Counted from the stretch's first letter, positions 1-9,016 are shown. The stretch: DNA of 64,000 bases from Cellulomonas sp. Leaf334 (GCF_001424195.1 NZ_LMOO01000001.1:1904812-1968811); one strand, 5' to 3'. Notes: generated by a model from the sequence alone, not told the origin. Made by a program: numbers and translations.

Positions 1-1
1 G

Positions 2-3000
2 GCGTGGACGCTGTCGGGCGACCCGTCCGGCCTGCACGTGCTCGTCGCGGACGCCGCGGACGGGTACGCCTGGCGCACCGTCGCGACGCTGACCCGACCG
101 GGGGTCGAGACGGACCGGTGGATCGGCAACGCATGCCTGACGTCCTCCGGTGACCGCCTCGTCGTGGCGTACGCGCCGCGGTCGTTCACCAACGAGCCGG
201 AGCTGTTCCTCCAGGGCGCGTGGACCGCGACCGTCGACCTGGCCTCCGGGGCGGTGACCGACCTGCCCGTGCGTGGGAGCCTCGAGTACTTCACACCGTC
301 GTGCGGCTTCGAGGAGCAGGCCGTGCTGACGGTCTCCGGGGGCGAGGAGATCAACGCCACCCGCCTGGTCAGCGTCGACGCAGGGAGCGGTCAGGTGGCC
401 GCGCCCGTCGAGGTCGGTGGTCAGGTCACCTCCGCGATCCCCACCAGGTCGGGCCTCGTGGCCGCCATCGGCGCGCAGGTCGCACGCGTCGAGCCGTCCG
501 GGCACATCACCCCGTTGGCCCGTGCGAAGTCCGTCCCCTACGAGCTCGCGACCGACGCCGACGGTGGCGTGGTCTTCCTCGACCACGACGGCACCACCGC
601 GACCGTCCACCGCCTCGACGCCGCACGGCTCGCCACGCCGAAGCCCAGGCTCGAGGCACCGGTTCTCGCGAGGGGCCCGCTCACCGAGGTCGGCGTGACC
701 AGGACCGCGCACGGCCAGGTCCTGCTGACGGGCAAGGCGAAGCCGACCCGCACGCTGCCCTCGTCCGTGCGGGTCGCCGCCGTCGGGACGGAGGCCGAGG
801 TCAGTGCGGACGGGTCGGTCGTGGTCGACGTGACCAGCGACCGCGGCCCCGTCGCGACGCCCGACGGTTCCGTCGACCCGACCGCCACCCTCGAGACGCT
901 GGAGACCCGCGTGACGAGTCTCGAGACCGGCCGCGCGGCGACCGTCGACGTGATCGTCGAGAGCACACCGGTCGCCTCCGAGCCTCCGGCCGCGGACGGC
1001 CCGGCTGCGCCGCCGGTCGACCGGGAGACCCCCGGGACCTCGCGGAGCCTGGAGCGCACGGCCACGACCACGACGGGGGCAGCGACGACGCTCGCGGCGT
1101 CCGGGGACCCGACGGGTGTGCACGACCCGGTCGACGTCGGCCGGGGCTGCTCGGTGCCGCGCAACTCCGTCCTCAACCAGGCTGTGCAGCCCAAGCCGCG
1201 GCAGGTCGAGTGGGCGGTCAACCAGGCCGTGAAGGGCGTGCTCAACGTCCAGCGGCCGAACAACTGGAAGAACCTCGCCATGCCGGCCTACAAGCCGCAG
1301 ACGATGTTCCCGTCGATCCCGCTCAGCGGCGGCGGCGAGGTGCCCTCGCAGATCATGCTCGGGATCCTCGCGCAGGAGTCGAACCTCTGGCAGGCCAACG
1401 GCTACGTCGTTCCCGGCGTGACGGGCAGCCCGCTGATCGGGAACTACTACGGCATCGACTACACGCCCGCGAACCCCGCCGACCTGTGGAACCCGGACTT
1501 CGCGTCGGCCGACTGCGGGTACGGCGTCTCCCAGGTCACGGACGGGATGCGGCTGTCCGACACGGGTATGCCCGGCGGTCGGTCGTGGAACCAGCAGCGG
1601 GCCATCGCGCTCGACTTCGCCGCCAACGTCGCGGCCGGACTGCAGATCCTGCAGGAGAAGTGGAACCAGACCCGCAACGCCGGCATGACGATCAACGACG
1701 GCAACCCGGCCAAGATCGAGAACTGGTTCTACGCGATCTGGGCGTACAACTCGGGGTTCTACCCCGAGGCCGACAAGGACACGCTGGAGCGCAACGGTGC
1801 GTGGGGCGTCGGCTGGAACAACAACCCCGTGAACCCGAGCTACTCGCCCAGCCGCGGCTTCTTCCACAAGAAGCCGTCCGACGCGACGCATCCGCAGGAC
1901 TGGCCCTACCCCGAGAAGGTCATCGGCTTCGCGGCCTTCCCGCCGTCGCTCATGGAGTCGCCGGGGACGTTCGTCGGTGCGTACCGCGCGGCGTGGTGGA
2001 ACGGTGAGAACAGCCTGGACAACACCAACCGGCTCGGGGCCAAGCCGCCGGTCGACGCCTTCTGCAGCCCTGAGGTCAACGACTGCGCGTACGAGCCCGG
2101 CATGGACGCGCAGTGCTTCCACGAGAACAGCAACGGCGTGCTCGACCACCGGTGCTGGTACCACGAGCCCGTCACCTACAAGGCCAACTGCTCGGTCACC
2201 TGCGGCAACGCGTTCCTCCGGTTCGTCGCCGGCTACGCCTACCAGGAGGACGGCAACGCCTACCCGCCGGTCTGCACGACGGCGGAACTCCCCGCCGGAA
2301 CGCTGGTGGTCGACGACGTGCCCGCAGGCACCCCCGTCGTCCGAGGTGGGTGCTCGGCGGTCCCGTCGGTGGGCTCCTTCAGATTCACCTTCAACAGCGG
2401 GAGCGACCCGACGGAGTTCCCCTCGAAGATGGACCTGCACCAGCTCGGTGCGGGGTTCGGTGGCCACTTCTGGTTCGGGCACACCCGGCAGGCGGGGGTG
2501 CGGGGCGACTCCATGGAGTTCACCGGGAGCTGGACGCTCGACCGTGAGCTGCACCAGTGGGCCCGAGTCCTGGTGCACGTCCCCGACCACGGCGCACACA
2601 CCCGGCAGGCGACGTACAGGGTGAACACCGGAAAGGGTCCGTGGCCCGAACGCACGATCCTGCAACGGACCCAGCGCAACGGCTGGGTCTCCCTCGGTGT
2701 CTTCGAGATGGACGGGGTCCCTGAGGTCTACCTCTCCACGAGAACCGCCGACGGCGACGACGGCGACGATCCCGTCGTGACGGTCAACAAGAACGAGGAC
2801 ATCGCCTTCGACGCGGTCGCCTTCGTGCCACTGGACGAGAAGCCCAAGGACGTCGTCGTCGCGCTCGGGGACTCCTACTCCTCCGGAGAGGGTGCGGCGC
2901 AGTACTACGCGGAGACGGACACGCACGGATCCGACCCGCGCTACACGAACGCGTGCCACAGGTCGCCGCTCACGTGGTCCCGCATGATGACGCTCCCGGG

Positions 3001-3748
3001 TTCGAGCACGCCGGTCGGTCAGCGCGCGGATGCGTGGGACCCTGCGCTCGACTACCACCTGCTCGCCTGCTCCGGCGCGTACACCTGGGACGTCGACTAC
3101 GACGAGAGGTACGGGGAGCTCGGGCAGCTCGAGCGAGGGTTCGTGGACGAGAGCACCACCCTGGTCACTCTCTCCATCGGGGGGAACGACGCCGGGTTCA
3201 GCGAGGTGCTCCTCGAGTGTGCGGGTCCGTGGAACATCGTCCATCCGAACTGTGAGGTGCTCCCCCTGCCCGGCGAGACGAACTTCCGGAGCGAGCTCGA
3301 GGCCAAGATCGCCACGACCGTTCGCACGAGGGTCAAGGACACGCTCGTGAAGATCAGGGGCGAGGGCCCGAATGCCGACGTCATGCTGATGGGTTACCCC
3401 AAGCTCTTCTCCGGCGTGTGCTTCGACGTCCTCACGAATGCGTTGACGCCCAGCGAGATCTACTGGCTCAACGACCTCGCCGTCCAGCTCGGTGCGTCGA
3501 TGGCGGGCGCAGTGGCCGACGCCAACGCCGAGGTAGGCACGGATTTTGCGACGTTCGTGTCACCGATCGATGCGTTCGACGGCCTCGGCATCTGCGGGAA
3601 CCCGGAACAGATCCACGGCCTCGTCATGACGCAGACCGAGGGAGAGCCCGCGCAGCTGACCTCATTCCAGTCCGCGCACCCGAAGGCGAACGGGTATCTC
3701 ACGTACGCCGGAGTCGCGACGACGGCTCTGGCGGGCATGACCCCGTGA
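2..3748 (+). CDS. Large secreted-type protein with SLT-like lysozyme and C-terminal SGNH/GDSL hydrolase domains (5' end outside window)
   Basis: The reading frame is open from base 2, so the N-terminus and any signal peptide lie upstream. Numbering from the GTG at 38, residues 1-280 look like a beta-propeller of WD/PQQ type, followed by a low-complexity Pro/Thr/Ala linker to about 365. A transglycosylase-like domain follows with the motif LAQESNLW (Glu447 the likely catalytic acid) and YGVSQVTDGM. Around 770-920 there is a golvesin-type beta-sandwich, and from 938 an SGNH hydrolase: GDSYSSGEG (Ser946), IGGND (Asn1050) and SAHP (His1214). Family knowledge suggests an extracellular lipase or esterase; the SLT domain would act on peptidoglycan. 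Streptomyces have similar large proteins. Substrate is unknown. Confidence 0.8.
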   Translation, partial: AWTLSGDPSGLHVLVADAADGYAWRTVATLTRPGVETDRWIGNACLTSSGDRLVVAYAPRSFTNEPELFLQGAWTATVDLASGAVTDLPVRGSLEYFTPSCGFEEQAVLTVSGGEEINATRLVSVDAGSGQVAAPVEVGGQVTSAIPTRSGLVAAIGAQVARVEPSGHITPLARAKSVPYELATDADGGVVFLDHDGTTATVHRLDAARLATPKPRLEAPVLARGPLTEVGVTRTAHGQVLLTGKAKPTRTLPSSVRVAAVGTEAEVSADGSVVVDVTSDRGPVATPDGSVDPTATLETLETRVTSLETGRAATVDVIVESTPVASEPPAADGPAAPPVDRETPGTSRSLERTATTTTGAATTLAASGDPTGVHDPVDVGRGCSVPRNSVLNQAVQPKPRQVEWAVNQAVKGVLNVQRPNNWKNLAMPAYKPQTMFPSIPLSGGGEVPSQIMLGILAQESNLWQANGYVVPGVTGSPLIGNYYGIDYTPANPADLWNPDFASADCGYGVSQVTDGMRLSDTGMPGGRSWNQQRAIALDFAANVAAGLQILQEKWNQTRNAGMTINDGNPAKIENWFYAIWAYNSGFYPEADKDTLERNGAWGVGWNNNPVNPSYSPSRGFFHKKPSDATHPQDWPYPEKVIGFAAFPPSLMESPGTFVGAYRAAWWNGENSLDNTNRLGAKPPVDAFCSPEVNDCAYEPGMDAQCFHENSNGVLDHRCWYHEPVTYKANCSVTCGNAFLRFVAGYAYQEDGNAYPPVCTTAELPAGTLVVDDVPAGTPVVRGGCSAVPSVGSFRFTFNSGSDPTEFPSKMDLHQLGAGFGGHFWFGHTRQAGVRGDSMEFTGSWTLDRELHQWARVLVHVPDHGAHTRQATYRVNTGKGPWPERTILQRTQRNGWVSLGVFEMDGVPEVYLSTRTADGDDGDDPVVTVNKNEDIAFDAVAFVPLDEKPKDVVVALGDSYSSGEGAAQYYAETDTHGSDPRYTNACHRSPLTWSRMMTLPGSSTPVGQRADAWDPALDYHLLACSGAYTWDVDYDERYGELGQLERGFVDESTTLVTLSIGGNDAGFSEVLLECAGPWNIVHPNCEVLPLPGETNFRSELEAKIATTVRTRVKDTLVKIRGEGPNADVMLMGYPKLFSGVCFDVLTNALTPSEIYWLNDLAVQLGASMAGAVADANAEVGTDFATFVSPIDAFDGLGICGNPEQIHGLVMTQTEGEPAQLTSFQSAHPKANGYLTYAGVATTALAGMTP

Positions 3749-4212
3749 CCCCACGCCGGTGGGGGAGGACGGCTGCGGCGCTCGCCGTGGCCGTCCTCGC
3801 CCTGCTGTCGACCGGCTGCGCACCGGACCGGCGTGACATGGAGCGCCAGGCGGCGACCGAGGCGAGGAGCAACGCCCAAGCCGTGCAGGCGTGGCTGGGG
3901 TCCGTGGTGCAGGACGAGGCCGGCTCCACGCCCGAGGAGGTCGTCGACGCGCTCGAGCAGTCGCTCGAGGGCAGCACCATCGCGATGTGGAACGGTCCGG
4001 GTGTCACGACCGGCCGGACGACGACCTGGCCGGTCGCGGTGGTCGGCAGCGCGTCCGAGTCGAGCTTCCCGTCGAACGTCATGGCCTACGCGCGACTGTG
4101 CTTCGATGCGACGTTCGACCACGGCTCTGGCGCGGTGACCCTCAGCGACATCGACTGCCCGGCGGACGCCGGCACCCCGGACGACGCGATCGACGCGGAT
4201 CTGGAGCCGTGA
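3745..4212 (+). CDS. Small lipoprotein of unknown function
   Basis: A 155-residue protein starting at a GTG that overlaps the stop of the preceding gene (GTGA), so the two are probably co-translated. It has an Arg-rich n-region, a hydrophobic stretch and a lipobox LSTGC at about residues 26-30, so it should be exported and anchored to the outer face of the membrane. The mature part is acidic and has no recognised domain. The overlap suggests it works with the SGNH/SLT protein upstream. Confidence 0.7.
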   Translation: MTPRRWGRTAAALAVAVLALLSTGCAPDRRDMERQAATEARSNAQAVQAWLGSVVQDEAGSTPEEVVDALEQSLEGSTIAMWNGPGVTTGRTTTWPVAVVGSASESSFPSNVMAYARLCFDATFDHGSGAVTLSDIDCPADAGTPDDAIDADLEP

Positions 4213-4302
4213 CTGCCGGGCACCGACGACAGCCCCAGGGCAGGTCCGGCGGGGCGAGGACGTGGGCGGTTGTCGCGAGGGCGGCGATCACCGAGGCCGC
4301 GG

Positions 4303-5109
4303 TCACGGTGTGGCCGGCGTCCTGGCCAGGTGGGGCCGCACGAGGTCGAGCAGTCGCCGGTGCGTCGGCCCGTCCGCCGCCGCGAGCAGGCCCCGGCCCG
4401 TCGGGACGGGACCGCCGGCAAGGTCCGTCACGACGCAGCCGGCCGCTAGGCACAACGCGATCCCGGCGGCGAAGTGCACGCTGTCGGCGAGCACCCCGTC
4501 ACTGACGTAGCCCGCACGCCGACCCGTCGCGACCCACGCGAGCGCGAGCGTCGTCGACAGGGCGCGCGGCCCGAACTCCGCCCGGAACGCGGGGTCCGCG
4601 AGCAGCTGCGGCCCGACGAACGGCCGGTCGAGCGGACCGTCGCAGTTGACGTCGACCAGCCGCGACACGGCCGACGGGCGCAGCGGCACGTCGATGCCGT
4701 CACAGCGGAGCGACGCCCCCGTGCGGTCGCTCCAGAAGACTTCCCGGGCGATCGGGTCCGCCACGGCACAGGCGACCACGCCCACCTCGTCGACGAGCGC
4801 GACGTTGACAGCGACCAACGGGGTCTGCGCGGCGAAGTTCAGCGTCCCGCAGAGGGGGTCGACGAACCAGCGGCGCGACCCGGGCCGGCTGCTCGCCCCG
4901 GACTCCTCCGCGAGGACCGAGTCCCCCGGGCACTCCGCGGCGAGCACCGCGAGGATCGCCTGTTCGGCGTCGAGGTCGGTGTCCGTCGCGAAGTCCGTGC
5001 CCGCCTTCGCGTGGCGGGTCACGTCCCGCCCGTAGGCCGCCCGGACGACGGCGGCACCGGCCTCGGCGGCGAACACGGCGACGTCGGCGTCGGTGCGCGC
5101 GACGCTCAT
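4303..5109 (-). CDS. Inositol monophosphatase family protein
   Basis: The 268-residue protein has the IMPase/FIG superfamily layout: LAEESG for the metal-binding Glu, a WFVDP-type motif, and ADSVHFAAG for the C-terminal metal-binding Asp. The usual DP(I/L)DGT metal motif reads DPLCGT here, so the second Asp is replaced by Cys. The family hydrolyses phosphate monoesters (inositol phosphates, sugar bisphosphates, PAP). Activity may be altered. The ATG at 5109 starts MSVARTDADV at the normal domain boundary. It was divergent from an MFS transporter gene of which only the start remains. Confidence 0.8.
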   Translation of the reverse strand: MSVARTDADVAVFAAEAGAAVVRAAYGRDVTRHAKAGTDFATDTDLDAEQAILAVLAAECPGDSVLAEESGASSRPGSRRWFVDPLCGTLNFAAQTPLVAVNVALVDEVGVVACAVADPIAREVFWSDRTGASLRCDGIDVPLRPSAVSRLVDVNCDGPLDRPFVGPQLLADPAFRAEFGPRALSTTLALAWVATGRRAGYVSDGVLADSVHFAAGIALCLAAGCVVTDLAGGPVPTGRGLLAAADGPTHRRLLDLVRPHLARTPATP

Positions 5110-5130
5110 GCGGACGCCGCGGCGGCGGGT

Positions 5131-5315
5131 GTGCAGGGCGCGGTCACGAGCAACAGCCTGCACGAGGCGCACGCCAGAGGCGATCCGCTGGGTACCCCGG
5201 CCTGGGCCGGGAACGCCGCGGCGAACGTGGCCGACGGCATCACCTTCGTCGCGCTCCCGCTCCTGGCGGCGACCCTGACCCAGAGCCCGATCGCGATCGC
5301 GGGCCTGGCCGTCGG
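5131..5315 (+). pseudogene. 5' remnant of an MFS transporter gene
   Basis: In the frame from the GTG at 5131 the translation contains WAGNAAANVADGITF and VALPLLAATLTQSPIAIAGL, typical of the first transmembrane helix and following loop of an MFS exporter. The similarity ends at about 5315, exactly where the lipoprotein gene on the other strand ends; the frame then runs through antisense sequence to a stop at 5376. About 350 residues of the transporter are missing. A deletion that joined the two genes is the simplest reading. Confidence 0.6.
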
Positions 5316-5825
5316 TCACTCGAAGACCAGGTCCAGGGGGAGCCCCGACTGGCCCAGGACGTCGGCACGGTTGTAGTAGTCCGCGACCGCGGAGATCTGG
5401 TCTCCGGTGGTCTCGATGACGGTGACGATGGGGACCGCGAACGGGGTCGGTGCCCCCATGAGGTGTCCGCTGAAGGTCCCCCGGACGACCGCGCGGTCGG
5501 GGCCGGTGATGACCTCGTCCACGGCGATGGCGACGTCGCCGATGGCCTCGTGCGTCATGTCGACCCACGTGGCGACGCCGTCCGGCCCGGTGAAGGAGGA
5601 CTGGAACGCGTAGTCGTCGTAGGTGCCGGTCGAGGTGAACAGGGCGGCCATGGCGTCGGCGTCGCCGGCGTTCCAGGCATCCGCCCAGCGCGCGGCGAGG
5701 TCGTCACCGGACGCGGCCGTGGCGCTCGATGTCGGGGTGGTGTCTGTGTCGACGGCGCAGCCGCCGAGGAGGAGGGCCGCCCCGGTCAGGGCGGCAAGCA
5801 GGATGTGGCGGGTGGCGATGCGCAC
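5316..5825 (-). CDS. Lipoprotein with SnoaL-like domain
   Basis: A 169-residue protein with a signal sequence and lipobox LLGGC (Cys at about residue 23), then a Thr/Ser linker and an NTF2/SnoaL-like fold: ARWADAWNAGDADAMAALF is the usual opening helix and ADYYNRADVLGQSGL the closing strand region. SnoaL-like proteins bind or isomerise small ligands; here the domain is outside the membrane. It is divergent from a TetR gene, and a long dyad between them makes TetR control likely. Confidence 0.8.
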   Translation of the reverse strand: MRIATRHILLAALTGAALLLGGCAVDTDTTPTSSATAASGDDLAARWADAWNAGDADAMAALFTSTGTYDDYAFQSSFTGPDGVATWVDMTHEAIGDVAIAVDEVITGPDRAVVRGTFSGHLMGAPTPFAVPIVTVIETTGDQISAVADYYNRADVLGQSGLPLDLVFE

Positions 5826-5849
5826 GAGTGTCTCCTTCGGTCCGTATGG

Positions 5850-5889
5850 TTACATGTGTAAGTATTGCCACATGTACTTACGGATGTAA
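5850..5889. promoter_or_regulatory. Probable TetR operator (inverted repeat)
   Basis: Left arm TTACATGTGTAAGTA at 5850-5864 and right arm TACTTACGGATGTAA at 5875-5889 match at 13 of 15 positions as an inverted repeat with a 10-base spacer. Each arm is itself a near-palindrome (TTAC..GTAA). It lies between the divergent lipoprotein and TetR genes, where a regulator would control both. Confidence 0.65.
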
Positions 5890-5900
5890 AGTCACGCTCC

Positions 5901-6542
5901 ATGAGTGACCTCACGCCTCCGCGCCGGGCGCGCAGCCCACGCGGGCACGGCGCGCAGCTGCGCGCGGAGATCGTCGAGGCCGCCGCAGCGCTGCTGGACG
6001 AGCACGGCACCGAGCAGGCCGTCACGCTGCGCGCGGTGGCACGTCGGGTCGGCATCGCCGCCCCGTCGATCTACGCGCACTTCCCCACGCGTGAGCACGT
6101 GGTGGTCGCCGTGGTCAGCGAGGCGTTCGACGCTCTCGAAGAGCACATCGCCGCCGCCGCCGAGGGCGCGGGCCGCGATCCCCGGGACCGGCTGCGCGCC
6201 GCGAGCCACGCCTACGTCGACTTCGCCGCGCGCTGGCCGCAGCGGTACCGGGCGATGTTCAGCGGGGTGTGGACCCCCGACGAACCGACGGACGACCCGG
6301 TCGAGTCGGACGGTCCGCCGAGGCTCGTGGTGGGCGACGAGGCCTTCACGGTGCTGGTGACGGCGATCCGGGACTGCGCGGCCGAGGGGAGCTCGACCAG
6401 CACCGACCCGTTCGCCGACGCCACCGCACTGTGGACCGCGCTGCACGGTCTCGCGGAGCTCCGTCCCGCCGCGCCGCGGTTCCCGTGGCCCGCCGGGCTG
6501 CTGGACGTGCTCGTCGACAGGCTCGCTCGGCTCACGCGGTAG
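5901..6542 (+). CDS. TetR family transcriptional regulator
   Basis: The 213-residue protein has an N-terminal TetR helix-turn-helix (about residues 17-63: [45 protein letters not shown]) and a C-terminal all-helical ligand domain of the TetR_C_13/WHG type. The ATG at 5901 was preferred to one at 5865, which lies inside the operator. Expected to repress itself and the divergent SnoaL lipoprotein. Its 3' end overlaps the convergent hydrolase gene by 11 bases. Confidence 0.88.
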   Translation: MSDLTPPRRARSPRGHGAQLRAEIVEAAAALLDEHGTEQAVTLRAVARRVGIAAPSIYAHFPTREHVVVAVVSEAFDALEEHIAAAAEGAGRDPRDRLRAASHAYVDFAARWPQRYRAMFSGVWTPDEPTDDPVESDGPPRLVVGDEAFTVLVTAIRDCAAEGSSTSTDPFADATALWTALHGLAELRPAAPRFPWPAGLLDVLVDRLARLTR

Positions 6543-7389
6543 CAGCGTCCACGGCGCGGACGAAGTCGAGGATCGCCGCCGCCAGCTCGCCCGGCGCCTC
6601 CATCGCGACGTAGTGCCCGACTCCGTCGAGCTGCACCGCGGTGACCTCGCCTGCGGTGACCTGACCGAGCGTCGCGGCGGTGAACGGGCCGCCGCCGGCG
6701 CCGACGGCCAGGACGGGGACCGTCAGCGGGCTCGACGCGGCCAGCGCCCGCAGGTCGTCGCCCTCGCCGAGCATCGACCGGTAGAGGCCGACCGCACCGC
6801 GCCAGCCCCCGGGGCGGGCGTAGGTGCGGGCGAACTCGTCGACGTCGGCGTCGGTGATCGACCCCGCGACCGCGGTCAGGCCCGGGAACGCCCACTGCCC
6901 GAGGAGCTCGCGCTCGCGGCCGGCGAACAGCAGGTCGGGGATCCCGGGGGCCGCGAGCGCGCCGATGTGCCAGGAGCCGCCGTGCGTGACGTCCGCCAGT
7001 CCTTCGAGGCCGAACCCGGCGAGCCCCATCTCGATCGCGGTGACGCTGCGGACGTCCTCGGGGTGGGTGGCGGCGAGCCGGAAGACCGTGCCACCGCTGA
7101 TGTCCTGGCCGGTGACGTGCACGGGCCCGAGATCGAGGTGCGCGATGAGCGCGTGCAGGTCCTCGGCGGCGGTGGCGCTGTCGTGGTCGTCGTCGGCCGT
7201 GCTGGAGTCGCCGAACCCGCGCAGGTCGACGGCCAGGACCCGGTGGGTCGCGGCGAGCAGGGGGATGACCTTGTGGAAGGTCCACCAGGTCTCCGGGAAC
7301 CCGTGGACGAGAAGGATCGGTGACCCCGTCGAGCCCGCGGAGACGTAGTGGAGGCCGGTTCCGGCCAGGTGGGCGGTGTGGTGCTCCAT
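6532..7389 (-). CDS. Alpha/beta hydrolase, epoxide hydrolase/dehalogenase-like
   Basis: A 285-residue alpha/beta hydrolase: oxyanion motif HGFPETWW, then the nucleophile elbow VTGQDISGG, in which Asp takes the place of the serine of esterases, as in epoxide hydrolases and haloacid or haloalkane dehalogenases; the catalytic His is in GVGHYVAME. It therefore probably hydrolyses epoxide or C-halogen bonds through an aspartyl ester. No signal peptide, so cytoplasmic. The start at 7389 leaves a spacer of about 90 bases to the divergent marR gene, which contains two MarR-type dyads. Confidence 0.85.
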   Translation of the reverse strand: MEHHTAHLAGTGLHYVSAGSTGSPILLVHGFPETWWTFHKVIPLLAATHRVLAVDLRGFGDSSTADDDHDSATAAEDLHALIAHLDLGPVHVTGQDISGGTVFRLAATHPEDVRSVTAIEMGLAGFGLEGLADVTHGGSWHIGALAAPGIPDLLFAGRERELLGQWAFPGLTAVAGSITDADVDEFARTYARPGGWRGAVGLYRSMLGEGDDLRALAASSPLTVPVLAVGAGGGPFTAATLGQVTAGEVTAVQLDGVGHYVAMEAPGELAAAILDFVRAVDAATA

Positions 7390-7404
7390 GGCAGCTCTCC
7401 TCAG

Positions 7405-7447
7405 ATAGACAACTCGGTTGTCTATAACAGTAGACAACCTCGTTGTC
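7405..7447. promoter_or_regulatory. Two tandem MarR-type operators
   Basis: Site 1 is ATAGACAAC at 7405-7413 and GTTGTCTAT at 7417-7425: perfect 9-base arms with 3 bases between. Site 2 is GACAAC (7433-7438) and GTTGTC (7442-7447), again with a 3-base centre. Centres are 25 bases apart. They lie between the divergent hydrolase and marR genes. Confidence 0.75.
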
Positions 7448-7478
7448 CTTGTCCACCCGAGACGCTTACGCTGCCGAC

Positions 7479-7961
7479 ATGGCACGTTCCGGCGCGGACC
7501 TCGCGCTCCTGCTCCTGAGCGGGTTCCGCTCGCTCGTCGACGCGGCCATGGCCGAGCTGGCCGACCGCGGCTACGACGACTTCCGGCCCACGCACGAGTT
7601 CGCGCTGCGCGCCATCATCGCCGGGGCCGACAGCGCCTCCGACCTGGGCCGCCGCACCGCCGTCTCGAAGCAGGCGGCGGCCAAGACGATCGCGGTCCTC
7701 GTGCAGCGCGGTTACGTGTCGAGCGAGCCGGACCCGGCCGACGCGCGGCGCAAGCGGCTCGAGGTGACGCCGCTCGGCCTGGACGTCCTGCGCGAGGGTG
7801 AGGCGGTCTTCGAGGAGCTGCGCGCCCGGTGGGAGCGCCGGCTCGGCGTCGCGGAGCTCGCACGGCTCGAGGCCGACCTCGCGACGCTGGTCGGCGACGA
7901 CGTCGTGCGCGTCGACGCACCAGGATGGGCCGCGCACCACCCGACCGAGGAGGCGCCCTGA
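7479..7961 (+). CDS. MarR family transcriptional regulator
   Basis: A 160-residue winged-helix protein: helix-turn-helix [25 protein letters not shown] and the wing [17 protein letters not shown] are typical of MarR. ATG at 7479 is chosen over an upstream in-frame start inside the second dyad. Probably represses the divergent epoxide-hydrolase-like gene and itself, released by a small aromatic or electrophilic ligand. The stop overlaps the next start by one base. Confidence 0.88.
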   Translation: MARSGADLALLLLSGFRSLVDAAMAELADRGYDDFRPTHEFALRAIIAGADSASDLGRRTAVSKQAAAKTIAVLVQRGYVSSEPDPADARRKRLEVTPLGLDVLREGEAVFEELRARWERRLGVAELARLEADLATLVGDDVVRVDAPGWAAHHPTEEAP

Positions 7962-8533
7962 TGGCACGGCCCCCGCTCGTCCAGGTCGAGCCCGGCGAGG
8001 TCATCGCCATCCCGCTGTTCCTCACGTCGGAGCCCGTGCTGACGCGGTTCCGTGCCGACGCGTTCCGGGACCGTGGCGACGAGTTCGCGTTCTGCCGGGT
8101 CATCGAGGACAGGCGCGGCTCGGGCATCATCGTCGAGGTGTTCGACCACGTCGGCGGGCTCGACGCCGCCATCGCCGACGTCGTCGCCGCCGACCGGCTG
8201 TTCCCGCCTGTCGCGATCACCGGGCTCGGGATCCACAAGAGGCGCTGGCGCAGGGTCGGCACATGCGAGCCGTACGACCGGGAGCGCGACTCCGGCTACT
8301 CGACGATCCAGCTCGTGCTCAGCCCGTACGACCGACCGCGGCTCTGGCAGGACGGCGTCGAGACGCCGATCGACGTCGAGACGGCGAAGGGGTACGAGTC
8401 CTGGCGGGTGTGGTCCGCGGACCACCTCGAGACCAGGATCGTCGAGGCCCTCGGCCACCCGAGCTCGTCTGCGGCTGACCGCCGTCGCGGCACCGGTCCC
8501 GAACCCGACAGGGCTGTCGCCACGGCCCCCTGA
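7961..8533 (+). CDS. Imm26-like (immunity protein 26 family) protein
   Basis: A 190-residue protein translationally coupled to marR (TGATG). The opening VEPGEVIAIPLF and EFAFCRVIED resemble the Imm26 family, whose members are predicted to neutralise polymorphic toxins and often read GDvfaIPL...yafgrvl. No toxin gene is visible next to it, so the role may have drifted. The last 25 residues are Ala/Arg/Pro-rich and probably disordered. Alternative: a conserved hypothetical unrelated to immunity. Confidence 0.5.
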   Translation: MARPPLVQVEPGEVIAIPLFLTSEPVLTRFRADAFRDRGDEFAFCRVIEDRRGSGIIVEVFDHVGGLDAAIADVVAADRLFPPVAITGLGIHKRRWRRVGTCEPYDRERDSGYSTIQLVLSPYDRPRLWQDGVETPIDVETAKGYESWRVWSADHLETRIVEALGHPSSSAADRRRGTGPEPDRAVATAP

Positions 8534-8578
8534 ACGACACCCACGTCGGGGCCGAGCACCCGGGGGCCTGGCAGGGCA

Positions 8579-9016
8579 CTACCGGTCGTTGCCGGGGCGG
8601 TCCGGCATGGCGGGACCGGTCGGGCCGTCGAACGACCGCTCGTCGCTCCACCGCGGTCCGTGCTCCCAGTCGCTGCCACCGCGGTAGTCGTGGAGGGCGA
8701 CGACGGCCAGGAACGCCCAGAGGATGGAGACGAGGATCGAGAGGAGGATGAGGGCGGCTCCGGCGATCACGCTGATGATGCCCCACCGGCGGGCGTTCGA
8801 CGCCTCGCGCTCGGCCGTCACGGCGTCGGCGGCACCGAGGGCGCGCGACGCGCGGTGCGACGCGAGGAGCGCCGGGATCCCGGTGGGCCAGAACAGGATC
8901 ATCGCGGCGATGACCCAGCCGACGGGCGCCGAGGTGGCGGGGGCGGCGGGCGGCGGCGGCGGTGGGGTCGCGGGCGTCGGGGCGGGGGCGGCGCTCGGGA
9001 TGGGCTCGGTAGACAT
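8579..9016 (-). CDS. CD225/dispanin-like small membrane protein
   Basis: A 145-residue protein: a Pro/Ala-rich cytoplasmic head (residues 5-30), then two hydrophobic segments (VGWVIAAMILFWPTGIPALLAS and IISVIAGAALILLSILVSILWAFL) separated by a polar loop with REASNARRWG, the layout of the CD225/dispanin family common in actinomycetes. A GGAGG ribosome site sits six bases before the ATG at 9016. Function unknown. Confidence 0.7.
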   Translation of the reverse strand: MSTEPIPSAAPAPTPATPPPPPPAAPATSAPVGWVIAAMILFWPTGIPALLASHRASRALGAADAVTAEREASNARRWGIISVIAGAALILLSILVSILWAFLAVVALHDYRGGSDWEHGPRWSDERSFDGPTGPAMPDRPGNDR

